NCBI RefSeq assembly: GCF_001723285.1
Contig: NZ_LPWG01000014.1
Span: forward strand, 1 to 64,000
Reading direction: 5' to 3'
From: Methyloceanibacter methanicus
GTDB lineage: Bacteria > Pseudomonadota > Alphaproteobacteria > Rhizobiales > Methyloligellaceae
Length of the DNA: 64,000 bases
Shown here: in pieces, positions 28,122 through 38,351 of the stretch
How positions within the stretch are numbered: position 1 is the stretch's first letter
Layout: each line of letters starts with the position of its first letter
Notes under the pieces: model-generated
The model's database searches: none
What the model was told of the DNA's origin: nothing
What the model saw: only the letters and a program-made list of their open reading frames with translations
Program-made: the position numbers and the translations under genes

Positions 28122-28146
28122 AAACTCTACTGACTAGATAGAGTTT
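28122..28146. promoter_or_regulatory. Candidate Rrf2 operator, site B
   Basis: A perfect eight-base inverted repeat (AAACTCTA 28122-28129 and TAGAGTTT 28139-28146, nine-base spacer) lies 28 bases upstream of the first sulfate-binding protein gene. It is the most symmetric of the four related sites in this island. Confidence 0.6.
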
Positions 28147-28174
28147 TCGGATATTGTGAAACGGAGGCAAGTCC

Positions 28175-29197
28175 ATGAACACATACATCCGCATTTTTGC
28201 TACCGCCGCGGCCCTCAGTTTGACCGCTGCGGCCACACCGTCCCTCGCGGACACGACGCTGCTCAACGTGTCCTATGACCCGACACGGGAACTCTACAAA
28301 GAGGTGAACGCGCAGTTCGCCAAGGAGTGGAAGGAGAAGACCGGGGAAACCGTGATTATCGAGCAGTCGCACGGCGGATCCGGCAAGCAGGCCCGGGCGG
28401 TCATCGACGGTCTCAAGGCGGACGTCTTGACGCTCGCGCTTGAAGGGGACATCGACAAGGTCGCCGAGACCGGGCTCATCGATAAGAATTGGCGATCCCG
28501 CCTTGCCAATTCCAGCTCGCCCTATACCTCGACGATCGTCTTTCTGGTCCGCAAGGGCAATCCGAAAGGGATCAAGGATTGGGACGATCTCCTCAACGAC
28601 GGTGTCGAGGTGATCACGCCGAATCCGAAGACCTCGGGCGGGGCACGTTGGAACTATCTCGCCGCTTGGGCCTACGCCGACGAGAAGTTCGGCCACGACG
28701 AGGAGAAGAACAAGGAGTTCATCGGCAAGCTCTATAAGAACGTGCCGGTTCTCGACACCGGTGCACGCGGCTCGACCACGACCTTCGTCCAGCGCGGCAT
28801 TGGCGACGTGCTTCTGGCTTGGGAGAACGAGGCGTTTCTCGCACTCAACGAACTGGGTGAGGACAAGTTCGAGATCGTCGTTCCGTCGCTCTCGATCAAG
28901 GCCGAACCGCCCGTGACCGTCGTCGACAAGAACGTCGATGCCAAGGGCACGCGCAAAATCGCCGAGGCCTATCTCGAGTACCTCTACCGGCCGGAAGTGC
29001 AGAAGGCGATCGCCAAGCACTACTACCGTCCCGCCGAGCCCAAATATGCCGATGCGAAAGACCTCGAGCGCTTTCCGGACGTGCAGCTTGTGTCGGTGGA
29101 CGATCCGCTGTTCGGCGGGTGGAAGGAAGCGCAACCGAAGCACTTCGCTGACGGCGGCATCTTCGACCAGATCTATCAACCCAAATCCACGAACTGA
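28175..29197 (+). CDS. sbp: Periplasmic sulfate-binding protein (first copy)
   Basis: This 340-residue secreted protein has a 25-residue signal peptide (ending PSLADTT). Conserved motifs of the sulfate/thiosulfate-binding family are [34 protein letters not shown] and [20 protein letters not shown]. It binds sulfate in the periplasm and delivers it to CysTWA. The ATG at 28175 has GGAGG eight bases upstream. It is the first gene of the sbp-cysT-cysW-cysA operon, with eight bases before cysT. A paralogue lies at 36455-37465. Confidence 0.95.
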   Translation: MNTYIRIFATAAALSLTAAATPSLADTTLLNVSYDPTRELYKEVNAQFAKEWKEKTGETVIIEQSHGGSGKQARAVIDGLKADVLTLALEGDIDKVAETGLIDKNWRSRLANSSSPYTSTIVFLVRKGNPKGIKDWDDLLNDGVEVITPNPKTSGGARWNYLAAWAYADEKFGHDEEKNKEFIGKLYKNVPVLDTGARGSTTTFVQRGIGDVLLAWENEAFLALNELGEDKFEIVVPSLSIKAEPPVTVVDKNVDAKGTRKIAEAYLEYLYRPEVQKAIAKHYYRPAEPKYADAKDLERFPDVQLVSVDDPLFGGWKEAQPKHFADGGIFDQIYQPKSTN

Positions 29198-29205
29198 GCG
29201 AACAC

Positions 29206-30053
29206 ATGGCCACCGTCAACGGCCTTGCGTTGAAGCGGCCGAGCGTCATTCCCGGGTTCGGGTTGGCGCTCGGTTTCGCCTTGACCTATTTGGGCCTGAT
29301 CGTCCTCATACCGCTCGCGGCCATGGTGCTGAAGGCGGCAACTCTCGGCTTCGCCGGCTTCTGGGACATCGTCGTAAGTCCGCGCACGCTCGCGGCGCTG
29401 CGCTTGAGCTTCGTCACGTCTCTGGTCGCAGCCAGCATCAACGCCATCTTTGGCGTCATCATCGCCTGGGTTCTCGTCCGCTACGACTTTCCCGGCAAAC
29501 GGTTGCTCGACGCGTTCGTCGACCTGCCCTTTGCCCTACCCACCGCCGTTGCCGGCATCGCACTAACGGCGATTTACGCGCCGAACGGCTGGATCGGGAG
29601 CTGGCTGGCCCCGCTCGGCATCAAGGTCGCCTACACGCCGCTCGGCATCCTCGTGGCCCTGATCTTCATCGGCCTGCCGTTCGTGGTGCGCACGGTCCAG
29701 CCTGTCCTCGAAGAGTTCAGCCGCGAGATCGAAGAGGCGGCCGCGACTCTCGGCGCGCGTCGGGACCAGACGATCGTACGGATCATCCTGCCGGCCCTCG
29801 TACCGGCCATCCTCACCGGCTTTGCCCTTGCTCTGGCACGCGCCGTCGGGGAGTACGGATCGGTGATCTTCATCGCCGGCAACATTCCCTATGTGTCGGA
29901 GATCGCACCCCTTCTCATCGTCATCCGGCTCGAGGAGTTCGGCTATGCCGAAGCGACCGCTATCGGGACGGCCATGCTGCTGATCTCCTTTGGCCTGCTC
30001 CTGTTCATACATTTGGTCCAGCCTGGCGGCGTAGGAGATTCGGCAATGACTGA
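29206..30053 (+). CDS. cysT: CysT, sulfate ABC transporter permease (apparent frameshift at 3' end)
   Basis: This is the first of two ABC permeases for sulfate import, with about six helices. The typical EAA loop is [20 protein letters not shown]. As read, the frame runs straight into cysW, giving an apparent 574-residue fusion. One missing G at about 30019-30022 (CAGCCTGG for CAGGCCTGG) would give a normal CysT ending [11 protein letters not shown]. That ending stops at TGA 30051-30053 and overlaps the cysW start by eight bases. I favour two separate genes; the corrected CysT is about 282 residues. Confidence 0.88.
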
Positions 30054-30930
30054 TGTTTCGCTCACGCCAGTGTTGCGGCCCGGAAATCACGGAACGGAAG
30101 TGACCACGGAGCGTTGGCCTGTCCGCGCGCTTCTGATTGGCGTTGCCGTGGTGTTCCTCGCGCTGTTTCTCTTGCTGCCGCTCGCGGCAGTCTTTGTCGA
30201 AGCGTTCCGGGTTGGGGCAACGGCGTATTTCGACGCCATTACCGAGCCCGATGCGTTGGCTGCCGTCCGGCTCACTCTGCTCGTCGCCGCCATCGCCGTT
30301 CCCGCCAATCTCGTGTTCGGTCTTGCCGCCGCGTGGGCCATCGCCAAGTTCGAGTTCCGCGGCAAGAGCTTTCTCAACGCGCTTATCGATCTGCCGTTCT
30401 CCGTGTCGCCGGTGATCGCGGGTCTCATCTACGTGCTGCTCTTCGGCGCTCAGGGCTATCTCGGGCCCTATTTGCAGAGTCACGACATACAGATCGTGTT
30501 CGCGCTTCCGGGCATCGTTCTCGCGACGATCTTCGTCACCGTTCCCTTCGTCGCACGTGAGCTCGTTCCCTTGATGCAGGAGCAAGGCACACAGGACGAG
30601 GAGGCGGCCCTATCGCTCGGCGCCAGCGGCTGGCAGACCTTCTTCAAGGTGACGCTTCCGAACGTACGTTGGGCGTTGCTGTACGGCGTCGTGCTGTGCA
30701 ACGCGCGTGCCATGGGAGAGTTCGGCGCCGTATCGGTGGTCTCGGGCCACATCCGGGGCAGAACCAACACGATGCCCCTGCATGTCGAGATTCTGTACAA
30801 CGAGTACAATTTCGCGGCCGCCTTCGCGGTGGCGTCTCTGTTGGCGCTTCTCGCACTGCTCACCCTCACCATCAAAGTTACCTTGGAATGGCGCTACGCC
30901 GACCAAATCGCCGCCACTCGCCGGCACTAG
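30046..30930 (+). CDS. cysW: CysW, sulfate ABC transporter permease
   Basis: This 294-residue second permease starts at the ATG at 30046 (MTDVSLTPV), with a TAGGAG ribosome site upstream. The EAA loop appears as [18 protein letters not shown]. The characteristic C-terminal segment is [20 protein letters not shown]. It pairs with CysT to form the membrane channel that CysA drives. It is in the same frame as the upstream cysT only because of the probable lost base near 30020. cysA follows after nine bases. Confidence 0.92.
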   Translation: MTDVSLTPVLRPGNHGTEVTTERWPVRALLIGVAVVFLALFLLLPLAAVFVEAFRVGATAYFDAITEPDALAAVRLTLLVAAIAVPANLVFGLAAAWAIAKFEFRGKSFLNALIDLPFSVSPVIAGLIYVLLFGAQGYLGPYLQSHDIQIVFALPGIVLATIFVTVPFVARELVPLMQEQGTQDEEAALSLGASGWQTFFKVTLPNVRWALLYGVVLCNARAMGEFGAVSVVSGHIRGRTNTMPLHVEILYNEYNFAAAFAVASLLALLALLTLTIKVTLEWRYADQIAATRRH

Positions 30931-30939
30931 GAGACGATC

Positions 30940-32049
<1,110 letters not shown>

Positions 32050-32116
32050 CGGCTGCTGGGCTAATCGCTTCACGGTATCGGGCCCGGAACGCCTTGCCAG
32101 GGGAGGGGATCGTCCA

Positions 32117-33862
32117 TTGACCTTTGCCCAATCGGCCACACTCGTTTTGCTGTTGGCTCTGCTGGTTGCCTTTGCGGTCGACCGGTTCCGGATCGAGATT
32201 GTGGCCATCGCGGGGTTGGCCGCAGGCATTTTGCTCGGCATCGTACCTTTCGGGAAGGCGTTCAGCGGTTTTGCGAATCCGGCGGTCATCACCGTCGCGG
32301 AGATCCTGATGCTCGTCGGGCTGATCTCCCGCTCCTTTCTGATGGACAGAGTGGCCCGGTGGCTGGCCCCGTTCGCGACGTCCGAGCTGTCGACGATCGC
32401 ACTCGTCTGCGGCCTCGGTGCGGTGACCTCGGCCTTCATGAACAATATCGGAGCCTTGGCGCTCTGGGTGCCGGTAGCCCTGTCGCTTTGCCGGTCGAGC
32501 GGCGTGGCACCTGGCAATGTGCTGATACCGCTCTCCTTCGCCACGCTTCTCGGGGGAACCTGCTCGCTCATTGGCACGCCAGCCAATCTTGTCGTCTCCG
32601 GCTTTCAGATGGAGGCCATTGGCCAGCCGTTCGCATTCTTTGAGCTGGCCTGGGTCGGCGTTCCCATTACGGCGATTGGCTTGGTTTGGCTCGTATCGGC
32701 GGCGCCCCAGTTGCTGGCCGGACGCGGTCTGCGCAAGCCGTCCCAGGATCTGGAACAATCCAGGCAATTCTTCACCGAGCTTCAGGTGGTGGATGGATCG
32801 CCTCTTCTGGATTTGTCCATCGCGGAGGCGGAAAGGCAACTTCGCGGCACCATCTATTCCCACCTCCGCGACGGGCATCACCTGTTCGGCAGCCGCAAAC
32901 ATCACCTCATCCGTGCCGGCGACGTGTTGCTGATCGAAGCGGACGCGCAAGCCATCAGCGAAGCAAGCCACTTGCGCAAAGCCGACTTGTCCCTACCGGA
33001 CGGACCGGAACCGGGGGATGCCTGGGTCGAGGCGATTGTCCTTCCGCACAGCACGATCGTGGGGTCGACCGCGCATACGATGGAGGCGTTCTCCAGCAAA
33101 GGAATTCGGATCGTTGCGATGGCGACGCGCCTGCAAAGGATCGAGGGACGATTGGCCGACCTTCAGGCAAGGGTGGGGGACATTCTGCTGCTTCGCGGGG
33201 ACCCCGAGGCCATTGCGCAGGCCCTGGACGAGACCGACTGCCTCCAGTTGACGCCGAGAACGAACCTGACCGGCAGCAATCAAGGATGGCGAAGTCTCAT
33301 CGCATTCGCTGGCGCGATCGCGCTCGCCGGGACCAATCTGGTCCCGCCCGAGCTCGCGTTCGGCGCGGCGCTTCTCTTTCTGGCCCTTGGAGGCGATCTC
33401 GACTTGCGAGCCGCCGTCAGCGAGCTGAACTGGCCGATCCTCATCATGCTCGCGGCGATGATTCCCATCGGCGATGCCGTCGCATCGACGGGTCTCGCCG
33501 ACGTCGTTGCACAACGAGCCGTGGCCTCAATCGGATCGACCGATTCCATCGCTCTCATCGCAACCGTCCTCGTCACCGCGCTCGCCATCACGCCGTTCGT
33601 GAACAATGTCTCGGCGGCTGTGGCGCTCGCCCCGATCGCGGTGGCCATCGCGCAGACCTCGGGAGTCTCGCCGGAACCTCTCCTTGTTGCCGTTGCCATC
33701 GGCGTTTCGCTCGATTTCCTGACTCCCTTCGGCCACCACAACAACACGCTGGTGATGAGCATCGGGAACTACAGGTTCGGCGATTTTCCGCGCGTGGGTC
33801 TTCTTCTGACGATCTGCACCGTGATTCCAGCCATCGTCCTGATCCAGTTCGCCTTCGGCTGA
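32117..33862 (+). CDS. SLC13-family anion permease with central TrkA-C domains
   Basis: This 581-residue protein is a divalent-anion:sodium/proton symporter of the SLC13/DASS type. Hydrophobic halves flank two soluble TrkA-C-like regions (about residues 215-390: HHLIRAGDVLLIEADAQAIS and VGDILLLRGDPEAIAQALDE). Family motifs are MNNIGALALWVPVAL, GGTCSLIGTPANLVVSGF and PFVNNVSAAVALAPIA. The TTG at 32117 has GGGAGGGGA eight bases upstream. Its position after cysA suggests a second, lower-affinity sulfate route. Other dicarboxylate or sulfonate substrates are possible. Confidence 0.85.
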   Translation: MTFAQSATLVLLLALLVAFAVDRFRIEIVAIAGLAAGILLGIVPFGKAFSGFANPAVITVAEILMLVGLISRSFLMDRVARWLAPFATSELSTIALVCGLGAVTSAFMNNIGALALWVPVALSLCRSSGVAPGNVLIPLSFATLLGGTCSLIGTPANLVVSGFQMEAIGQPFAFFELAWVGVPITAIGLVWLVSAAPQLLAGRGLRKPSQDLEQSRQFFTELQVVDGSPLLDLSIAEAERQLRGTIYSHLRDGHHLFGSRKHHLIRAGDVLLIEADAQAISEASHLRKADLSLPDGPEPGDAWVEAIVLPHSTIVGSTAHTMEAFSSKGIRIVAMATRLQRIEGRLADLQARVGDILLLRGDPEAIAQALDETDCLQLTPRTNLTGSNQGWRSLIAFAGAIALAGTNLVPPELAFGAALLFLALGGDLDLRAAVSELNWPILIMLAAMIPIGDAVASTGLADVVAQRAVASIGSTDSIALIATVLVTALAITPFVNNVSAAVALAPIAVAIAQTSGVSPEPLLVAVAIGVSLDFLTPFGHHNNTLVMSIGNYRFGDFPRVGLLLTICTVIPAIVLIQFAFG

Positions 33863-33968
33863 TGTTTTTGAGGCGGGGGTCCGCCGGCTCCCGCGCTCAA
33901 AGAGAGAAATGGTTTTCCACGACACGGCCAACAATTAGAAACCTCGCCGCTTGAATAACACGATAATA

Positions 33969-33999
33969 TCGGTAGAGTTTTAGGACATTAGTCTACCGA
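33969..33999. promoter_or_regulatory. Candidate Rrf2 operator, site C
   Basis: A perfect eight-base inverted repeat (TCGGTAGA 33969-33976 and TCTACCGA 33992-33999, 15-base spacer) lies 40 bases upstream of the porin start, within an AT-rich promoter region. The inner TAGAGTTTTAG matches the half-site at 28139. Confidence 0.5.
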
Positions 34000-34039
34000 A
34001 CAAGAAAGTATCGTAATTTCAAACTGATGGAGCGGGGAT

Positions 34040-35392
34040 ATGAGGCAGGGACTAGAGAGGACGCAGGACCGTTTGTTGACCGGGGAACTCAAGAAATCCG
34101 GTCTTTTTTTGTTTGCGGGCGCGAGTGCGCTCGCACTCTTCGTTTCGGCCGTGCCGGCTGCCAACGCCCAGTACGTGACGAAGCAGGAATTCGACGCATA
34201 CAAGAAGTCGCAGCCTGAAGTGACCTGGAAGGGTGCGCCGCGGATTTCGAGCGAGGACGGCAAATTCCAATTCAAGGTTCGCGGGCGCTTGAACGTCGAC
34301 TATGACGGCATCGACCAAGACGAATCGATCACCGGCGACCCGGACGTGAGCTCTGTCGAACTGCGGCGTGCGCGTATCGGCGTCGAGGGTGTCGTGTTCT
34401 ACGACGTGGCCTACAAATTCGAGGTCGATTTCGCCGGCGACAACACGTCCGTGAAGGATGCGTATCTCAGATATACCGGTCTGCCCGTCGACATCACGAT
34501 CGGTAACTTCAAACCCTATAATTCGCTCGATGAGCTGATAAGCGGAAACTACATCACGTTCATGGAGCGTGCGGCTTTCGTCGAGGCGTTCAGACTCGAT
34601 CGTCTGATCGGTTTAGGTCTGAGCTACGACGAGAACAAGCACTGGACTCTGTCGGCCGGTGTCTTCGCGACGACGCCGGAAGGCGATCAGACCGAGTTCT
34701 ACGAAGACGGCACCACGTTCTCGTCACGACTGACGGTTGCCCCTATCAACGAGAAAGGCAAGGTGGTGCATCTCGGTGCGAGTGTCCGCCAACGCGATGC
34801 CGCCGGCGATCCGCGCAATGACGCTGAGAATCTCTTCCGATACCGTGCGCGCGGCGCCGACCTACACCTGGCCGACCGCTTTATCGCGACGCCCTATATC
34901 GGCGAGTCGGACACGTTCTGGGGCCTGGAAGGCGCGGTTGTACTGGGCTCCTTCTCCCTGCAGGGCGAATATTCGCAAAACAGGGTCGAGGTCGCCCCGG
35001 GCATCGCGAACGCGGATCCGACCTATACCGGCTGGTACGTCGGCGCGAATTGGTTTCTGACCGGCGAGTCTCGCCCTTACAAGAACGGCGTGTTCGGGCG
35101 CGTAAAGGTCAAGGATCCGGTCTTCGACGGCAGCGGCGGCTGGGGCGCCTGGCAGATCGCCGGCCGGTATGACGTGCTCGACCTATCGGATCAGGCTGAC
35201 AAAATCACGGCCGGCGGCGTCGTCACCTGCTCGGCGTGCGGCGAGCAGGTGACCTGGCTCCTCGGCGTCAATTGGCATCTCAACGACTACACGCGGCTCA
35301 TGCTCAATGTGAATCAGTCCGAGATCGACGGGGGCGTGAATGACGGTGCCGAGATCACGGGCGTGGGCATGCGCGCCCAGGTGGATTGGTAG
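34040..35392 (+). CDS. Outer-membrane porin of the OprO/OprP (anion-selective) family
   Basis: This 450-residue protein has an extended signal region (cleavage near PAANAQYV) and a beta-barrel of the phosphate-selective OprO/OprP type. Supporting segments are VRGRLNVDYDGIDQDE, SVELRRARIGVEGVVFYDVA, FKPYNSLDELISGNYITFME and WYVGANWFLTGESRPYKNG; the final residue is an aromatic (tryptophan). Family members form anion channels. In this sulfate island it may pass sulfate rather than phosphate. It begins with an ATG at 34040 and is followed by a clear terminator. A candidate operator precedes it. Confidence 0.88.
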   Translation: MRQGLERTQDRLLTGELKKSGLFLFAGASALALFVSAVPAANAQYVTKQEFDAYKKSQPEVTWKGAPRISSEDGKFQFKVRGRLNVDYDGIDQDESITGDPDVSSVELRRARIGVEGVVFYDVAYKFEVDFAGDNTSVKDAYLRYTGLPVDITIGNFKPYNSLDELISGNYITFMERAAFVEAFRLDRLIGLGLSYDENKHWTLSAGVFATTPEGDQTEFYEDGTTFSSRLTVAPINEKGKVVHLGASVRQRDAAGDPRNDAENLFRYRARGADLHLADRFIATPYIGESDTFWGLEGAVVLGSFSLQGEYSQNRVEVAPGIANADPTYTGWYVGANWFLTGESRPYKNGVFGRVKVKDPVFDGSGGWGAWQIAGRYDVLDLSDQADKITAGGVVTCSACGEQVTWLLGVNWHLNDYTRLMLNVNQSEIDGGVNDGAEITGVGMRAQVDW

Positions 35393-35449
35393 GGTCGCCA
35401 CCTGCTCTACCAAGCGTCGGCTTCTCTGTCCCTGGCGAGGCTGACAACA

Positions 35450-35474
35450 AGGGCTGCCCCTAGCGGGCAGCCCT
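35450..35474 (+). terminator. Intrinsic terminator after porin gene
   Basis: A perfect ten-base stem (AGGGCTGCCC 35450-35459 with GGGCAGCCCT 35465-35474) and five-base loop are followed by TTCCATTTT, 58 bases after the porin stop codon. Bases 35485-35688 beyond it show nothing coding. Confidence 0.8.
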
Positions 35475-35688
35475 TTCCATTTTGGGGGGGCTCATCGTGT
35501 GGGAGGAGGCTGACACGTCGCCGCCAATCTCTGGGTGACGATAGTGCGCTCAGCTACCGGAATGGTCCGCGGCCCCGACCGACCCGCGCCACGTCGCGTT
35601 GTCTTCCGGGGATCGTCCGGCAGTCGCAGCAAGCAGTCGAAGCCAACGGGCTGCCGTTCCATCAAATTGAGAAGCCGCGAAAAATAAT

Positions 35689-35714
35689 CTACTAAATCTC
35701 TACCGATTTAGTAG
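35689..35714. promoter_or_regulatory. Candidate Rrf2 operator, site D
   Basis: A perfect ten-base inverted repeat (CTACTAAATC 35689-35698 and GATTTAGTAG 35705-35714, six-base spacer) lies in an AT-rich segment 98 bases upstream of the RBBP9-like gene. It shares the CTAC/GTAG and CTCTACCGA words with sites A-C, suggesting that the same protein binds all four. Confidence 0.6.
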
Positions 35715-35811
35715 TATATACGTCGACGGACACAGCCTGGTCCGCCTAGCCTTCGTGTCAGTCCGGGGGCCGCAGAGCCGGTCCCCTGGCGCAGATCATG
35801 AGGAGGACCAC

Positions 35812-36444
35812 ATGGCAAAGAAGTTACTGATCCCTGGCCTCGGCGGTTCGGAGCAGGGCCATTGGCAGCAATGGTGGCTGGCATGCGACCCCGCCGCGAG
35901 CATTGTCGCGCAGCACGATTGGGCCAATCCTGATGCTTCGGCCTGGGTCGATCGACTCGCAGCCGCAGTGAGCGAAAATCCGGACTCCATTTTGGTCGGA
36001 CACAGCCTTGGGGCTACGCTCATCCCCCTCCTGGCGCGGGCCCGGCCGCAATTGAACATCCGGGGCGCTCTGATTGTCGCGCCTGCGGATGCGGACGAGA
36101 GCGCCGCTCTGCGCGAAATAGCCCCGGGTTTCGCCCCGATTCCCGACGCACGTCTTCCGTTCCCCTCCATCGTCGTCGCCAGCACGAACGATCCCTATCT
36201 GCGGATCGAGCGGGCGACGAAGCTCGCAAGGGCCTGGGGCGCGCAACTCGTTCACGCCGGGGAAGGCGGGCACATCAACGCCGCGAGCGGCTATGGGCCG
36301 TGGCCACGCGGGTTGGAACTCGCTGCCCGACTGCTTCGGAACGCGCCGCACGTCGCACGCTTCCGCCTCCCGCACGTCAGACAGAAATCGGGTTCCCACG
36401 TCGCGCCTATCGAGCGCGATGCGGCACCCCATCCCGCACAATAA
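35812..36444 (+). CDS. RBBP9/YdeN-family alpha/beta hydrolase
   Basis: This 210-residue serine hydrolase of the RBBP9/YdeN family begins MAKKLLIPGLGGSEQGHWQQ. The nucleophile is in VGHSLGA, the aspartate in STNDPY, and the histidine in EGGHINAASGYGPWP. It is presumed cytoplasmic; family members have unknown natural substrates. The ATG at 35812 has AGGAGG seven bases upstream. The second sulfate-binding protein gene follows 10 bases later, so the two are co-transcribed. Such hydrolases recur beside sulfate-binding genes in other bacteria, but the role is unknown. Confidence 0.88.
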   Translation: MAKKLLIPGLGGSEQGHWQQWWLACDPAASIVAQHDWANPDASAWVDRLAAAVSENPDSILVGHSLGATLIPLLARARPQLNIRGALIVAPADADESAALREIAPGFAPIPDARLPFPSIVVASTNDPYLRIERATKLARAWGAQLVHAGEGGHINAASGYGPWPRGLELAARLLRNAPHVARFRLPHVRQKSGSHVAPIERDAAPHPAQ

Positions 36445-36454
36445 GGAGCAGACC

Positions 36455-37465
36455 ATGCAACACCAGCACCTCATCGGCATGGCACTCGCCGCCGCCTTCA
36501 CCCTCACCACGGTCCAGGCAGCCAAGGCACAAACGTCGATCCTCAATGCGTCGTACGACGTGTCGCGCGAGCTCTACAAGGAGATCAATCCCAACTTCGT
36601 AGCTGACTGGAGGGCCAAGACCGGAGAGACGGTGACGGTCGATCAGTCCCATGGCGGGTCGAGCAAGCAAGCGACGTCGGTGCTCCACGGTCTGGAGGCG
36701 GACGTAGTGACCATGAACCAAGCCACGGACATCGACATCCTCGCCGAAGGCGATTTGGTTTCGAAGGATTGGCGCGAGAAGTTCCCGAACAACGCATCGC
36801 CCTACACCACAATTTCCGTGTTCCTGGTTCGCAAAGGCAATCCGAAGAACATCAAGGACTGGAAAGACCTCATTCGCGACGACGTTCAAGTCATCGTGCC
36901 CAATCCAAAGACGTCCGGTAACGGCCGTTACACCTATCTCGCCGCTTGGGGAGACACGTTGCTCAAGGGTGGGACCGAGGCCGATGCGCGGGCATTCGTG
37001 ACAAAGCTGTTCGAGAATGTGCCGGTTCTCGACGGGGGCGGACGAGGGGCGACCACGACGTTCACCCAGCGCGACATTGGCGACGTGCTGGTGACCTTTG
37101 AGAACGAGGCGATTCTCATCGGCAAGGAGCTGGGCTCGGACAAGTTCGACGTGGTCTATCCCTCGACCAGCGTGGAAGCGGCCCCGCCGGTTGCGGTGGT
37201 CGATACGGTCGTCGAGAAGCATGGGAGCCGAAAGCTGGCTGAGGGCTATCTGACCTACCTGTACACGCCGGCGGCGCAGGAGGTGATCGCAAAGCAGAAC
37301 TTCCGGCCGCGCGATCCCGGTGTCGGAAAGAAGTACGCCTCGAAATTTCCCGAGATTGAGACCTTCGATGTCGAACAACTCATCGGGCCATGGAGCGAAG
37401 TCAAGAAGACCCACTTCGCGTCCGGAGGCGTGTTCGACGAACTCATCGCACCGAAGGGACAGTGA
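36455..37465 (+). CDS. Periplasmic sulfate-binding protein (second copy)
   Basis: This 336-residue secreted protein has a signal peptide ending near AAKAQTS. It carries the same family motifs as the copy at 28175: LNASYDVSRELYKEINPNF, VDQSHGGSSKQATSV and VPNPKTSGNGRYTYLAAWG. The two proteins are clearly homologous but diverged, so this is an old duplication. It may broaden the substrate range (sulfate against thiosulfate) for one CysTWA importer. The ATG at 36455 has AAGGAG eight bases upstream; the frame is open further upstream but overlaps the hydrolase gene. Confidence 0.94.
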   Translation: MQHQHLIGMALAAAFTLTTVQAAKAQTSILNASYDVSRELYKEINPNFVADWRAKTGETVTVDQSHGGSSKQATSVLHGLEADVVTMNQATDIDILAEGDLVSKDWREKFPNNASPYTTISVFLVRKGNPKNIKDWKDLIRDDVQVIVPNPKTSGNGRYTYLAAWGDTLLKGGTEADARAFVTKLFENVPVLDGGGRGATTTFTQRDIGDVLVTFENEAILIGKELGSDKFDVVYPSTSVEAAPPVAVVDTVVEKHGSRKLAEGYLTYLYTPAAQEVIAKQNFRPRDPGVGKKYASKFPEIETFDVEQLIGPWSEVKKTHFASGGVFDELIAPKGQ

Positions 37466-37612
37466 GTGGGTTGTTGGCGTTGTCCAACTGCGAGGGATGT
37501 CTCGATCCTCGCCAACGATGGTTACCACGCCTGCCGTTTGAGTGACTCGTGTGAGGGCAGGCGGGTCGAGTGCGGAATGGAAGCCCATTTTTGTCGGAAA
37601 AGGAGAAGCGAC

Positions 37613-37816
37613 ATGTTCATTGCAGAGCGTAAGCGACAGCAATCGGAGCTGTGCCGTCGACTGGCCCGGCTGGCGGACGACGGCGAGGTGCAGGCCCGTC
37701 TCATTCAGACCGCCCACGATTATCTCGCGGAGGCAGCGTATGGCGGGCCCCGGCTTGGCGATGCGCAGCTGGTAGACGCCCGTGAGCAAGCCACGCTGAA
37801 CCTTGCCTACGACTAA
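37613..37816 (+). CDS. Small hypothetical protein
   Basis: I do not recognise this 67-residue protein. It starts at an ATG after AGGAG and is rich in arginine, alanine and leucine. Its likely helices are RKRQQSELCRRLARLADDG and QTAHDYLAEAAYGG. It ends 19 bases before the next gene, so it probably belongs to the same transcription unit. Nothing indicates a membrane or secreted location. Confidence 0.55.
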   Translation: MFIAERKRQQSELCRRLARLADDGEVQARLIQTAHDYLAEAAYGGPRLGDAQLVDAREQATLNLAYD

Positions 37817-37835
37817 GGAGCGTTAGGAGCGTGTC

Positions 37836-38351
37836 ATGAAACACTGGTCTCGCGACGAACTCAAACCGGTGGCGCGGGTGGTTTGCTCACAGAGCCTCTC
37901 CAAGAGACAACGCCTGTTGAGGTGGGCGTATGCCTTGGAACGCCACAGAGGCAGGCTGCTCCGTACCTTCAGAGGCATTGAACACGAACCGCGGACGCAG
38001 CGCCTGAGAGCGCGCATGCGAGACTCGCCTCTGAGCGTGGCGGCTGAAGATCCGGTCCTCTCGTCAGCGGGTCTGCACGGAGACAGCTTTGGCGAAGCTG
38101 TACGATTCTTTCGTCTGTCCCATTGGCAGCTTCACGCGTTGGTCTGTGCCTGTCATTTCGGAGAGAGCGTTGCCGCGGAGACGATCGAATTCCGCGTGCG
38201 GCGTCTTGCAAATCGGGCAACCAGCCTGGTGGCCGCATTCGCTTTTCTTCTCGCTGCCATTGCGGGTGCGATGTTGCTCTCCGCGGCGATGCCTTCGCAC
38301 CCGGCTTGGGACCTCGCATACCGGCAATCTCCGCACGGCGGCCCAGACTGA
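37836..38351 (+). CDS. Hypothetical protein with one membrane helix
   Basis: This 171-residue protein matches no family I can name. The N-terminal two thirds are rich in arginine and histidine. A single hydrophobic helix lies near residues 130-150 (SLVAAFAFLLAAIAGAMLL), followed by a short tail. Its stop codon overlaps the ATG of the FAD-binding gene by one base, so the two are translationally linked. A cytoplasmic domain anchored by a C-terminal helix is the simplest picture. Confidence 0.55.
   Translation: MKHWSRDELKPVARVVCSQSLSKRQRLLRWAYALERHRGRLLRTFRGIEHEPRTQRLRARMRDSPLSVAAEDPVLSSAGLHGDSFGEAVRFFRLSHWQLHALVCACHFGESVAAETIEFRVRRLANRATSLVAAFAFLLAAIAGAMLLSAAMPSHPAWDLAYRQSPHGGPD

Noticed and set aside
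29206..30930. A genuine CysT-CysW fusion protein
   Set aside because: A single missing G near 30020 explains the joined frame and restores both normal ends, and the same kind of loss is seen throughout the window. Kept as a point to verify, not as a feature.
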